Numbered from the stretch's first letter, positions 6,159 through 14,125 are shown. The stretch: DNA of 16,814 nt from Lachnospiraceae bacterium UBA3332 (GCA_002361095.1 DERU01000242.1:1-16814), one strand, 5' to 3'. The notes: generated by a model not told the origin, from the sequence alone. Made by a program: numbers and translations.

Positions 6159-6175
6159 ATTCCGCAAAGCGGAAT
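6159..6175. repeat. 7-bp hairpin, third of the cluster
   Basis: ATTCCGC (6159-6165) pairs with GCGGAAT (6169-6175) around an AAA loop. About 10 bases later GTGT and ACAC (6186-6194) echo the GTGTGA of the first hairpin. The remaining DNA up to the ribosome site at about 6260 shows nothing else. Confidence 0.5.
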
Positions 6176-6268
6176 ATGGGGGTTAGTGTGACACAGGGTA
6201 AAAAAGAAAAATAAGAGGAAGCAGGACGTGGAACTATTTCTGCGCCCTTATAGACAGGAAGGAGGTAC

Positions 6269-7570
6269 ATGAACAAACACACAATAGGGGACCTGTACCA
6301 GATGCAGTCGCTTCCCTTGCCGGCAAAGATACGGATGACACAGAACCGTATCAGCCAGTGGGTGGAGCATTACGGGGGAAACAGCGTCTTTGTGGCTTTT
6401 AGCGGTGGCAAGGACAGTACGGTATTGCTGGATATTGCAAGAAAAATGTACGGGAAAATGAGGGCAGTATATACGGATACGGGACTCGAATACCCGGAAA
6501 TCCGCGCTTTTGTACAGTCTTATGAGGATGTGGAGATCCTGCGCCCGAAACTGGATTTCAGGCAGACGATCATCAAGTACGGTTATCCCTTTATCAGCAA
6601 GGAAGTGGCAAGCTGTGTATATGGGGCGAGACGGTACATGGAAAAGTTAGTGGAGCGGGAGAACGGGGAGGGCAGTGCGGACATCATTCCCAACCACAGC
6701 TATATGGCAGACTTGGCAGGCATTGACCATAGGGAGGACAAAGAAAATGCCCTTTACCAGAAACTAATCAGGGGCGGGATACCCAGCACAGAAATAAAAG
6801 TGCCGATCCGCTACCTGATGCTTACGGGGAAATATCCCCATAAAGAAAAAGGGGCAGCCACATCAGAGTATTCCAGGATGTACAACAAGGAGAGGTACAT
6901 TTTTTTTCTGGAGGCTCCTTTTGAGATTTCAGACAGATGCTGTGACATTATGAAGAAAGCGCCCATGCACAGCTACGCAAAGAGGACGGGAAGCTTCCCT
7001 ATGACGGCGCAGATGGCAAGCGAAAGCCGTCTGCGGACTACCAACTGGCTGAAAAACGGGTGCAACGGGTTTGGAATGAAAAGCCCCATCAGCAATCCTA
7101 TGTCATTCTGGGTGGGCCAGGATGTATTGGAATACATTTACCATTACAAGATCCCCATCGCTTCTGTATATGGGGAAGTGCGGGCAGAAGAAAGTCCGGG
7201 CAAAAAAAGGGCCGGGCAGAAAAATACCCTGGATATGGGGATATTTGATGAGGGAAAGCCCCTGTACAGCACGGCGGGATGCAGCCGGACGGGTTGTGTT
7301 TACTGCGGCTTTGGATGCCACAAGGAAAAATCCCCTAACCGCTGGGAGATTGCGGAGCATGTTTCCAATCCGGCCATCATTGATTACATGCTTCGGGGCG
7401 GTAGCTTTGCGGAGGATGGGCTCTGGAAACCAGACAACAGGGGGCTTGGTTTTTGGTTTGTCATTGAGTGGATCAATATTCACGGAAACCTGCACATCGT
7501 CATGCCCCGCAGGGAGGAATACCTTGGGCAGTACATGACGGCAGAAACAGCGAGATATCTAATGGTATAG
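6269..7570 (+). CDS. PAPS reductase-family PP-loop ATPase, 433 aa
   Basis: Adenine nucleotide alpha-hydrolase fold of the PAPS reductase (CysH) superfamily. The PP-loop SGGKDST is at residues 45-51, followed by YTDTGLEYPE (68-77), usual in the family. Paired cysteines C224/C225 and later C343-x2-C346 (with C338 and C350 close by) resemble the CC...CxxC set that holds the [4Fe-4S] cluster of assimilatory APS reductases. The catalytic ECG-x-H motif near the C-terminus of true reductases is not seen, and no sulfate-assimilation genes are nearby, so sulfate reduction is unlikely. Related PP-loop proteins act in DNA phosphorothioation (DndC) or in phage and ICE genes of unknown role. The ATG has an excellent AGGAAGGAGGT site. 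It heads a cargo segment inserted between VirD4 and Maff2; the surface-protein gene follows after 16 bases. Confidence 0.88.
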   Translation: MNKHTIGDLYQMQSLPLPAKIRMTQNRISQWVEHYGGNSVFVAFSGGKDSTVLLDIARKMYGKMRAVYTDTGLEYPEIRAFVQSYEDVEILRPKLDFRQTIIKYGYPFISKEVASCVYGARRYMEKLVERENGEGSADIIPNHSYMADLAGIDHREDKENALYQKLIRGGIPSTEIKVPIRYLMLTGKYPHKEKGAATSEYSRMYNKERYIFFLEAPFEISDRCCDIMKKAPMHSYAKRTGSFPMTAQMASESRLRTTNWLKNGCNGFGMKSPISNPMSFWVGQDVLEYIYHYKIPIASVYGEVRAEESPGKKRAGQKNTLDMGIFDEGKPLYSTAGCSRTGCVYCGFGCHKEKSPNRWEIAEHVSNPAIIDYMLRGGSFAEDGLWKPDNRGLGFWFVIEWINIHGNLHIVMPRREEYLGQYMTAETARYLMV

Positions 7571-7586
7571 GGAAAGGAAAATGTAG

Positions 7587-10500
7587 ATGAAGAGAAGTAA
7601 AAAAGCAGTAAGACGGTTTATGGCATTTCTGGCGGCTGTATGTATGCTTGGAACGATGCCGGGTTTGCCGCGTATTTCTTATGCAGAGGAAAATAGAAAC
7701 GAATCTTTGGAAACTTATGATATCGGTGCAGACGGGCAGGAGGAAAATCCGGAAGACCCTGTTTTAAAAGGGCAGACTGGCGGCCCGGTGCAAGAAGCTG
7801 GGGAAACGGCAAAGGAGGCAGGGAATCCGGAAGATGCGGAAGGGAAAGAGGCAGAAGATAAAAGGAATCCGGAAGAACCGGATAAGAAAGATAAGGAGAA
7901 CGGAGAGGATACGGAAGAATCGGAGAATAGGAAGGATACAGGAAAAGAGAACACAGAAGATACGGAGGGCGGGGAGAAAACCGGGGAAGCAGGAACGGAC
8001 AAAGAGGATATCCCGGATAAAGAAGATCCCGAAGAGAGTGAAAAACCGGAGGAAATACCAGAAGGGGCGCAGGATACAAAGGGGGAGGAAACCGGTGCCG
8101 GGGATGAGGGGATTACTGGGGAGGAGACTGACGAGGAAGGGGAAACGACTGGGGAAGAGGAAGCCGCCGGGGAAGGGGAAATCACCGGGGAAGAGGAAAT
8201 TGCCGGGGAAGAGGAAATCACCGGGGAGGAAGAAATTGCCGGGGAAGAGGAAATCACCGTGGAAGAAGAAACAGCCGATGAGGCAGAAACGGAAGAAAGC
8301 GGGGAAACGGATATTGTGCTGCTGTCAGCGCAGACGGCGGACAGCGGTACCGTGCAGGATGATAATACTTATACAGATGAAAACGGGGTGGTCTACCACT
8401 ATTATGCTTACGATGACGGGACTGCGGAGATCTATGAGTTAGAGAACTATAGGGAATCGACCTGGGATTACAGGGCGCTTAATATTCCGGCGCAGGTCGG
8501 GGGTTATACTGTCACGCGGCTTACGTTCACCATATCACAGGCGGTAACGAAACTTCCGTCCGTCACCATACCGGAGACGGTCACATATATGGCGGGAAGC
8601 CTTTTCAGGGGCATATCAATGACAGAGCTGCACTATAATGCGGAAGCTGCCGAGACGGGGGCGGACGGCGAAGGCAGCGGCGCTTTCTCCCTGGCATATA
8701 TCGGGGAACTCCATATAGGTGAAAATGTGAAAGTGATCCCGGATTACTGTTTTGCCAACGCAAAGATCACAATGGATGAACTGACATTAAATGTGGAGAG
8801 CATAGGGGACAAGGCATTTTATTACAACAAAACAATCACCACGCTTACGATTGGGGAGGATGTCAGGGCGATCGGGGATGAAGCTTTTTCAAGAAACCAG
8901 ATCGAGAATATCAATTATTTTGCGGTGAACGCCATGGATTCTGCTAAATATGGCCAAATTGTATACGGGCCTTTCGGGTATGTTTCTGTTTCCAACATTA
9001 CCATCGGCGACAAGGTGGCGATGATCCCGGAACATCTTTTTTGCAGTATAGATTACACGGCGGATGCGCTTGTCTTCCCGGAATGCCTCACCACAGTAGG
9101 CGCAATGGCTTTCTACGGGGATGATATCGCCATAGGGGAACTGACAATCGGGGAGAATGTAACTTCCCTCGGTACAGAGGCTTTTGCAAGGGGAAAGATC
9201 GGGGTTTTAAATTACGATGCCGTGGATGCAAGGCAGGACGGCGTGACAGAAACAAACAGATACCGCGCCGCTTTCGAGGGGGTGGACATAGGGGAACTGC
9301 GGATCGGGGAAAAGGTAAAGACCCTGCCGGATTCCTTCCTGTGCGGCACCAGTCTGGTGCAGGATACCCTGAGGCTGCCGGACAGCATCACTTGTATAGG
9401 TTCCCATGTACTTTCATACGGTGCAGGAAAGATAAAGATCGGCACTTTGGAGGTCGGGGAGAATGTGGCGCACATCGGCAGGGCGGCTTTTGCCGGCAGC
9501 AAGTTTGACAGGGTGGTAGTCCGTACAGTTACGGCGGATGTCCCGCCGAGGTCTGATATGGATATTGAACTCCCCAAATGCAGCGAAATAGAAATCCATG
9601 GGAAATCCCCTTATTACGATTTCTTTACAACCAGGACGGATAAAGGCCACATCACCCTGCTATGTGAGGATTTTACGACTACCCGCGGGGAGGAATACTA
9701 CGATGCAGAAAAGCAATCCTTTGTAACGCCCATAACGGATGCCTGTACGGTGTGCGGCTATGAAACGACAAGGAATGAATACAGTGAGGCATGTACAGTT
9801 ATTTTTACCGATTATGACGGCAGCGAATTGTCAAGACAGCATCTGCATAAAGGGGACGATGCCGCGGCCCCCAAAGACCCAGAGAGGACAGGCTGGCGCT
9901 TTACAGGGTGGGACAGGAGTTATACGAATGTCGTATCGGATCTGACGGTGAAGGCAGAGTATGAGATCCGGACATTTTCGGTGGTTTTTAAAGACGGAGG
10001 CCGCATTTTAAGTGAGCAGGAAGTCAGATATGGGGACAGTGTGGAAGCCCCGGAGAATCCCACCCGCCCGGAGGAAGAATGGGGGAGCTGGAAATTTACC
10101 GGGTGGAGCGGCAGTTATGCCAATATCACAAAGGACGAGGTAATCACGGCGCAGTTTGAGAAAGCCCTCAACCAGTATGAAGTCCTTTTCTATGATGCGG
10201 AGGGAAACGTGATCAGCAGGCAGACCGTTGCCCACGGGGAAAATGCAAAGGAACCGGAGATCCCGGAAAAAGAGCCTACGGCACAGTACCATTACACTTT
10301 CACCGGATGGAGCGCGTCTACAGAGGGCATCACTGGGGATACAGCGTTTTATCCTGTCTACGGTACAGAAACACGTTCTTATACGGTGACATTCCGGGAC
10401 GGCAGTACCGTACTGGATACACAGACAGTAGCATATGGGAACGATGCGACAGCGCCCGCAGATCCCACCAGAGAAAAGGAAGTGTGGGGGAGCTGGCAGT

Positions 10501-12182
10501 TTACCGGGTGGAGGGGCAGTTATACGAATATTGCCAAAGACGAAGCAGTCTGGGCAGTGTTTGAGAAAATCCTCAATACATATGAAGTTACCTTCTGCGA
10601 TGCGGAGGGCAATGTAATCAGCAGACAGACCGTTGTCCACGGGGAGGATGCCACGGAGCCGGAGATCCCGGAAAAAGAACCTACGGCACAGTACCATTAC
10701 ACTTTCACCGGATGGAGCGCGTCTACAGAGGGCATCACCGGGGATACGGCATTTTATCCGGTCTATGATGCAGGGACACGCTCTTATACAGTGACCTTTA
10801 TGGATGGAGATACTGTCCTGGATACACAGACGGTAAAGTACGGGGAGGACGCCGCGGTGCCCGACGATCCTGCCAGACCGGAAGAAGAGTGGGGAAGCTG
10901 GAAATTTACTGGGTGGAGCGGCAGTTATACCCATATCGCAAAAGATGAGGTAATCCGGGCGGTATTTGAGAAAGTCCTCAATGAATACGAAGTGATCTTC
11001 TACGATGCAGACGACAATATCTTAAGCAGGCAGACAATAAAACACGGCATGGGGGCCAAGGTGCCTAAAGCACCTGCCATGGAGCCTACGGAGAGGGAAT
11101 GTTATGTCTTTGCCGGCTGGGACGGCGACGTTACGCATATCACGGAAGAATCCCGTTTCCACCCGCTTTATGAGACGAAAACCCGTACCTATACCGTGAC
11201 TTTTATGAACGGCGATATTACCCATGACGTGCAGGAAGTGGCATACGGCCAACCTGCAGCTACACCGCAGGCCCCGTCAAGAAAAGCGGATGCGTCCTAT
11301 ACATACAGGTTTGCCGGCTGGGACAAGGATTTTAGCTTCATTACGGGAGACTTGACAGTACAGGCGGTGTTTGAGCCGGTGGAGAAGCCGGAGGACGGGG
11401 AGCCGGAAGAGGAGAAACCCAAGGATAAAGAACCCGGCGGGCAGGAGCCGGGAGATGGTGACGGGGATGGCGGGCAGGAGCCGGGAGACGATGGCGGTGA
11501 CGGCGGGACAGATGGGGAAGCGGACGGCGGCGGCCAGCCGGACACAGAACCAACAGGGGACGGCGGGGAAAACCCGGAGCCAGTAGCGGGGATTCCCGCC
11601 CAAATAATATTGTCCCAGGGGGCACAGCCCCAAGCGGCGCAGGAGAAAAAGCCTGCGTTCCCGGTACCAGAGATTCCCGAAAAATCAATACAGCCGGAAG
11701 AAAAAGGCGGGCAGACAAAAGAGGCAGCACGGCAGGAAACTTTGCAGGAGGAAGATGCTCAGGCAGAGGAAGGGCACGAGCATATGCCGTTCTGGCCGTG
11801 GCTTTTGTTACTGTTAGGAGCGGGGGTGGGTATTCTGCATATCATCCTGTTATGCATTTTTGATGGGAAAAGAACCGTCTGCGGGACTGTACTCGACAGC
11901 GACGGGAATGCCGTGCGCGGCATACAAGTTTCGCTGGCGGGGCAGGAAGCAGAAACCATGGAGACGCAGACAGACAAAAACGGCCAATATATGTTTGACG
12001 GCTTGGAAAAAGGCGATTACCGCCTGTGCCTTTGCAGTAAGGATGACACCGGGCTGCTTTTACTGGACATCCATATGGGGAGATGCAGAAGCAAAAAGGT
12101 GTTCTCTATTTATAAGTCCCATGTGGGCAGTGTAGGGACGAAACGCAGCGGGAGGAAATACCAGGTTGATGTAACTGTCTGA
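7587..12182 (+). CDS. Large surface protein: acidic region, BspA-type LRRs, eight InlB B-repeats, one TM, 1531 aa
   Basis: A secreted, membrane-anchored cell-surface protein, probably an adhesin. A signal peptide (1-33, likely cleavage after SYA) is followed by a long Glu/Gly/Lys-rich region (about 34-245), which ends in hexads of the type GEEEIA/GEEEIT. BspA-like leucine-rich repeats (LRR_5 type, with signatures such as IGELTIGENV and IGDEAF) fill about 285-690. A CTVC pair (C720, C723) precedes eight InlB-type B-repeats of about 66 residues (about 734-1264), each with a GW core (FTGW, FAGW). A Pro/Glu/Gly-rich linker (1265-1398) leads to one transmembrane helix (about 1402-1426) and DGKR. 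Beyond the membrane lies about 100 residues resembling a carboxypeptidase regulatory or Cna-B-like fold (VCGTVLDSDGNAVRGIQVSL, GQYMFDGLEKGDYRL). There is no LPxTG sorting signal. An AAAGGA site precedes ATG 7587. It lies 16 bases after the PP-loop gene. Confidence 0.9.
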   Translation: MKRSKKAVRRFMAFLAAVCMLGTMPGLPRISYAEENRNESLETYDIGADGQEENPEDPVLKGQTGGPVQEAGETAKEAGNPEDAEGKEAEDKRNPEEPDKKDKENGEDTEESENRKDTGKENTEDTEGGEKTGEAGTDKEDIPDKEDPEESEKPEEIPEGAQDTKGEETGAGDEGITGEETDEEGETTGEEEAAGEGEITGEEEIAGEEEITGEEEIAGEEEITVEEETADEAETEESGETDIVLLSAQTADSGTVQDDNTYTDENGVVYHYYAYDDGTAEIYELENYRESTWDYRALNIPAQVGGYTVTRLTFTISQAVTKLPSVTIPETVTYMAGSLFRGISMTELHYNAEAAETGADGEGSGAFSLAYIGELHIGENVKVIPDYCFANAKITMDELTLNVESIGDKAFYYNKTITTLTIGEDVRAIGDEAFSRNQIENINYFAVNAMDSAKYGQIVYGPFGYVSVSNITIGDKVAMIPEHLFCSIDYTADALVFPECLTTVGAMAFYGDDIAIGELTIGENVTSLGTEAFARGKIGVLNYDAVDARQDGVTETNRYRAAFEGVDIGELRIGEKVKTLPDSFLCGTSLVQDTLRLPDSITCIGSHVLSYGAGKIKIGTLEVGENVAHIGRAAFAGSKFDRVVVRTVTADVPPRSDMDIELPKCSEIEIHGKSPYYDFFTTRTDKGHITLLCEDFTTTRGEEYYDAEKQSFVTPITDACTVCGYETTRNEYSEACTVIFTDYDGSELSRQHLHKGDDAAAPKDPERTGWRFTGWDRSYTNVVSDLTVKAEYEIRTFSVVFKDGGRILSEQEVRYGDSVEAPENPTRPEEEWGSWKFTGWSGSYANITKDEVITAQFEKALNQYEVLFYDAEGNVISRQTVAHGENAKEPEIPEKEPTAQYHYTFTGWSASTEGITGDTAFYPVYGTETRSYTVTFRDGSTVLDTQTVAYGNDATAPADPTREKEVWGSWQFTGWRGSYTNIAKDEAVWAVFEKILNTYEVTFCDAEGNVISRQTVVHGEDATEPEIPEKEPTAQYHYTFTGWSASTEGITGDTAFYPVYDAGTRSYTVTFMDGDTVLDTQTVKYGEDAAVPDDPARPEEEWGSWKFTGWSGSYTHIAKDEVIRAVFEKVLNEYEVIFYDADDNILSRQTIKHGMGAKVPKAPAMEPTERECYVFAGWDGDVTHITEESRFHPLYETKTRTYTVTFMNGDITHDVQEVAYGQPAATPQAPSRKADASYTYRFAGWDKDFSFITGDLTVQAVFEPVEKPEDGEPEEEKPKDKEPGGQEPGDGDGDGGQEPGDDGGDGGTDGEADGGGQPDTEPTGDGGENPEPVAGIPAQIILSQGAQPQAAQEKKPAFPVPEIPEKSIQPEEKGGQTKEAARQETLQEEDAQAEEGHEHMPFWPWLLLLLGAGVGILHIILLCIFDGKRTVCGTVLDSDGNAVRGIQVSLAGQEAETMETQTDKNGQYMFDGLEKGDYRLCLCSKDDTGLLLLDIHMGRCRSKKVFSIYKSHVGSVGTKRSGRKYQVDVTV
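8136..8271 (+). repeat. Short acidic tandem repeats in the surface-protein gene
   Basis: Units of 18 bases encoding GEEEIA or GEEEIT and variants follow one another here. They continue the Glu-rich stalk of the surface protein. Short in-frame units like this readily change number, so stalk length may vary between strains. Confidence 0.65.
9786..11377 (+). repeat. Eight InlB-type B-repeats, two alternating types
   Basis: Eight units of about 66 codons. From the second on they alternate between type A (starting RSYTVTF or RTFSVVF, with WGSWKFTGWSGSY in several copies) and type B (starting NxYEV, with YDAEGNVISRQTV). The A+B pair has a period of 405 bases. The last pair is the most divergent. 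Such repeats occur in surface proteins of Firmicutes, including Listeria internalin B. Confidence 0.85.
10254..10745 (+). repeat. Near-identical 87-bp direct repeats within the B-repeats
   Basis: 10254-10340 and 10659-10745 differ at only two of 87 positions, both silent third-base changes, while the neighbouring parts of the same units differ much more. This indicates recent duplication or gene conversion and a substrate for unequal recombination. Confidence 0.75.
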
Positions 12183-12213
12183 TTGCCAAAAGACCAGACA
12201 GACGGAGGAAGCT

Positions 12214-12651
12214 ATGGCAGGAACAAGCATAAAAAAAGGAAAAACAGGGAACAAAGGGGAGCTGGTAATCCGCTTTACGGTGGCAGAGTGCGGAGAGATC
12301 CACAGCCTGGGGGAATACCATGAAGATATCAAAACGGCCAAGGAAGCCGCTGCCATTTACCGGAATATCCCGCCAGAGCGCAGGCACGGCATCCCAGCCA
12401 TCGGTATTAAGGTACACAGGAGGGGACAGCTGCCATATGAGGACATACAGATCGATATTCTCAGCGGCGGGGAGATCCATACAGGGATGCTCCATTATGA
12501 CCCGGAAACAGAAAATAATCCTCTGGTATGGAAAGCGGTAGAGGAATTAAAAAGGCTGTTCCCGGAGAAAGAAGTGGCTGATTTTAAAAATAGTCGGGTA
12601 TTTCCCGGCAGGGAAGGGGGAAAAAGGTGGCAGGAAAAAACCAATATATGA
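12214..12651 (+). CDS. Hypothetical protein, 145 aa, perhaps a polyvalent-protein-type domain
   Basis: A soluble protein without signal peptide or membrane segment. The core (about residues 18-120), with LGEYHEDIKTAKEAAAIY, PPERRHGIPAIGIKVH, QIDILSGGEI and NPLVWKAVEELKRLFPEKEV, recalls domains found within large polyvalent proteins of conjugative elements and phages, but I cannot name the family with confidence. It could be a freestanding version of such a domain. A GGAGG site lies five bases before ATG, and the gene follows the surface-protein stop by 31 bases, so it is probably co-transcribed with the cargo. Function unknown. Confidence 0.75.
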   Translation: MAGTSIKKGKTGNKGELVIRFTVAECGEIHSLGEYHEDIKTAKEAAAIYRNIPPERRHGIPAIGIKVHRRGQLPYEDIQIDILSGGEIHTGMLHYDPETENNPLVWKAVEELKRLFPEKEVADFKNSRVFPGREGGKRWQEKTNI

Positions 12652-12692
12652 TTCGTGCACCGGATCGGGAGATAAACGTTTTGACCGTATAA
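12627..12692 (+). CDS. Possible micro-ORF or gene remnant, 21 aa
   Basis: GTG at 12627 is preceded by a G-rich ribosome-like site and overlaps the end of the 145-aa gene in another frame. It encodes MAGKNQYMIRAPDREINVLT plus V; an internal ATG (12648) overlaps the preceding stop as ATGA. It may be a translated micro-ORF, the stump of a lost gene, or chance. No function can be given. Confidence 0.25.
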   Translation: MAGKNQYMIRAPDREINVLTV

Positions 12693-12751
12693 CCAGATCG
12701 TTTGTGCCGTGAATACAGGGCACAGAAAAACTACATCATTGCGGGATGTAT

Positions 12752-12780
12752 CAGCAGGGATTCCCTGCTGTTATTTTTTT
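12752..12780 (+). terminator. Strong intrinsic terminator closing the cargo segment
   Basis: CAGCAGGG (12752-12759) and CCCTGCTG (12763-12770) form a perfect 8-base stem with an ATT loop, followed by TTATTTTTTT. A weaker hairpin, TGTGCC (12703-12708) with GGCACA (12719-12724), lies just upstream. It separates the cargo genes from Maff2 and the rest of the transfer genes. Confidence 0.9.
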
Positions 12781-12896
12781 AACCAGAAGAAACGATGCGA
12801 AAGCAATGTCATGTACGGAAAAGAGAGAAAGAACAGACGGACTTAGGATTAGGGCAGAGCCATGGGAGAGGAAGGAAGCGTATGCACGAAAAAAGG

Positions 12897-12913
12897 AAGG
12901 AGGGGGCCGGATG
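12897..12913 (+). promoter_or_regulatory. Strong ribosome site upstream of the Maff2 frame
   Basis: AGGAGG at 12897-12902 stands eight bases before ATG 12911, in frame with Maff2 and 105 bases upstream of the start expected from family length. It would yield a Maff2 with 35 extra N-terminal residues or drive a leader. The family-length start at 13016 has no ribosome site of its own. Confidence 0.5.
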
Positions 12914-13015
12914 ATGGGTCCCGGAAAGGAAACGGGATTTGCCCCTTTCTTTCCATGGTTTCTGCAGAAAGAGAGAACAATAATAAAACAAATATTTCGG
13001 CCCTATATAACGTAT

Positions 13016-13231
13016 ATGGCATTTTTTACTTCATCGATTACTATTTTACAGACTCTCGTGGTGGCGCTTGGCGCGGGGCTTGCAGTATGGGGCGTGATCA
13101 ATCTGCTCGAAGGGTATGGCAATGACAACCCTGGTGCAAAATCACAGGGAATTAAGCAACTTATGGCCGGAGGAGGGGTGGCGCTCATCGGCACCCAGCT
13201 TGTGCCGCTCCTTGCGAACCTGTTTGGATAA
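13016..13231 (+). CDS. maff2: Maff2 family mobile element membrane protein, 71 aa
   Basis: Small hydrophobic protein regularly found before the VirB6-like gene in Tn1549/CTn-type elements. It is thought to be a membrane component of the transfer apparatus, but its exact role is unknown. Two hydrophobic stretches flank a conserved polar loop: TLVVALGAGLAVWGVINLLE, then GYGNDNPGAKSQGIKQLMAGGG, then VALIGTQLVPLLANLFG. The length of about 71 aa from MAFFTSS fits the family, so I place the start at 13016. However, no ribosome site is seen there, while AGGAGG stands before the in-frame ATG 12911, which would give 106 aa. The VirB6-like gene follows after 21 bases. Confidence 0.85.
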   Translation: MAFFTSSITILQTLVVALGAGLAVWGVINLLEGYGNDNPGAKSQGIKQLMAGGGVALIGTQLVPLLANLFG

Positions 13232-13252
13232 GACGGGAAAGGAGCTTTGCCC

Positions 13253-14125
13253 ATGTTTGACAACATATTTGAGGCAATCGAGGAGTGGATGCGGGAGCTT
13301 TTCTCCGGCATGATCCGCACAAACCTGGCAACCATGTTCACGGGCGTGAACGAAAAGGCCGGGGAGATTGCCGCGCAGGTGGGACAGACACCCCAGGGGT
13401 GGAACGGGAACATTTTTAACCTGATAAGAAACCTGTCAGATTCAGTGGTCATGCCCATAGCGGGCATGATCATCACTTTCGTGCTGTGCTATGAGCTGAT
13501 TACCATGCTGACGGAGAAAAACAGCATGCATGAGATCGACACATGGATGTTTTTTAAATATTTTTTCAAGATGTGGGTGGCGGTCTATATAGTAAGCAAC
13601 ACCTTTGATATCACCATGGCGGTTTTCGATGTGGGGCAGCACGTGGTAAACGCGGCGGGTGCATCCATCAGCGGGCAGACATCGGTCAACGTGGATTCCA
13701 TGATTACACAGATGGACGCCGCCATGCTGTCCATGGAGACCGGTGAGCTTGCGGTGTTAGCCCTGGAGACCATGCTGGTAAGCCTTGGCTTAAAGATTAT
13801 GTCCGTGATCATCACGGTCATTCTTTTTGTCAGGATGATTGAGATATACCTTTATACATCGGTGGCGCCGATCCCCTTTGCCACGCTGGCAAACCGGGAA
13901 TGGGGGCAGGTGGGGAACAACTACTTTAAGGGGCTTTTCGCCCTCGGCTTCCAGGGGTTTTTTATGATGATCTGCGTAGGCATTTACAGCGTGTTAGTCG
14001 CATCCATACAGATTTCGGCGGATATGCATTTGGCGTTATTTGAAGCGGCGGCATACACCGTGGTGCTGTGCCTGGGGCTTACCAAAACGGGGAGTCTTTC
14101 AAAAGCCGTGTTCGGGGCGCATTAA
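13253..14125 (+). CDS. virB6: VirB6/TrbL-like conjugal transfer membrane protein, 290 aa
   Basis: Polytopic inner-membrane channel protein of type IV secretion (CD1112-like in CTn4 naming). An amphipathic N-terminus (residues 1-30, IEEWMRELFSGMIRTNLATM) is followed by hydrophobic segments at about 64-87, 100-126, 165-212, 226-252 and 259-277. The conserved EIYLYTSVAPIPFATLAN (197-214) lies in the middle. The start is ATG 13253 with GGAG at 13241-13244, eight bases upstream; the in-frame TTG at 13247 lies too close to this site. It would form the membrane pore with PrgI, Maff2 and VirB4. Confidence 0.92.
   Translation: MFDNIFEAIEEWMRELFSGMIRTNLATMFTGVNEKAGEIAAQVGQTPQGWNGNIFNLIRNLSDSVVMPIAGMIITFVLCYELITMLTEKNSMHEIDTWMFFKYFFKMWVAVYIVSNTFDITMAVFDVGQHVVNAAGASISGQTSVNVDSMITQMDAAMLSMETGELAVLALETMLVSLGLKIMSVIITVILFVRMIEIYLYTSVAPIPFATLANREWGQVGNNYFKGLFALGFQGFFMMICVGIYSVLVASIQISADMHLALFEAAAYTVVLCLGLTKTGSLSKAVFGAH

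Noticed and set aside
7715..8257. 180-codon - strand frame rich in Ser and Pro
   Set aside because: Reverse complement of the Glu-rich region, which avoids stop codons on the other strand; low complexity and no start signal.
10008..10934. 308-codon - strand frame
   Set aside because: Antisense shadow of the B-repeats of the surface protein; its repeats mirror the coding strand and it has no ribosome site.
9786..11377. Possible CRISPR-like array
   Set aside because: The repeats are long, in frame, imperfect and protein-coding, without short identical repeats and unique spacers.
12746..13015. Upstream extension of Maff2 to ATG 12746
   Set aside because: It would start before and run through the strong terminator at 12752-12780, lacks a ribosome site, and is far longer than the family.
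13247..13252. TTG start for the VirB6-like gene
   Set aside because: It lies only two bases after the GGAG site; ATG 13253 has an eight-base spacing.
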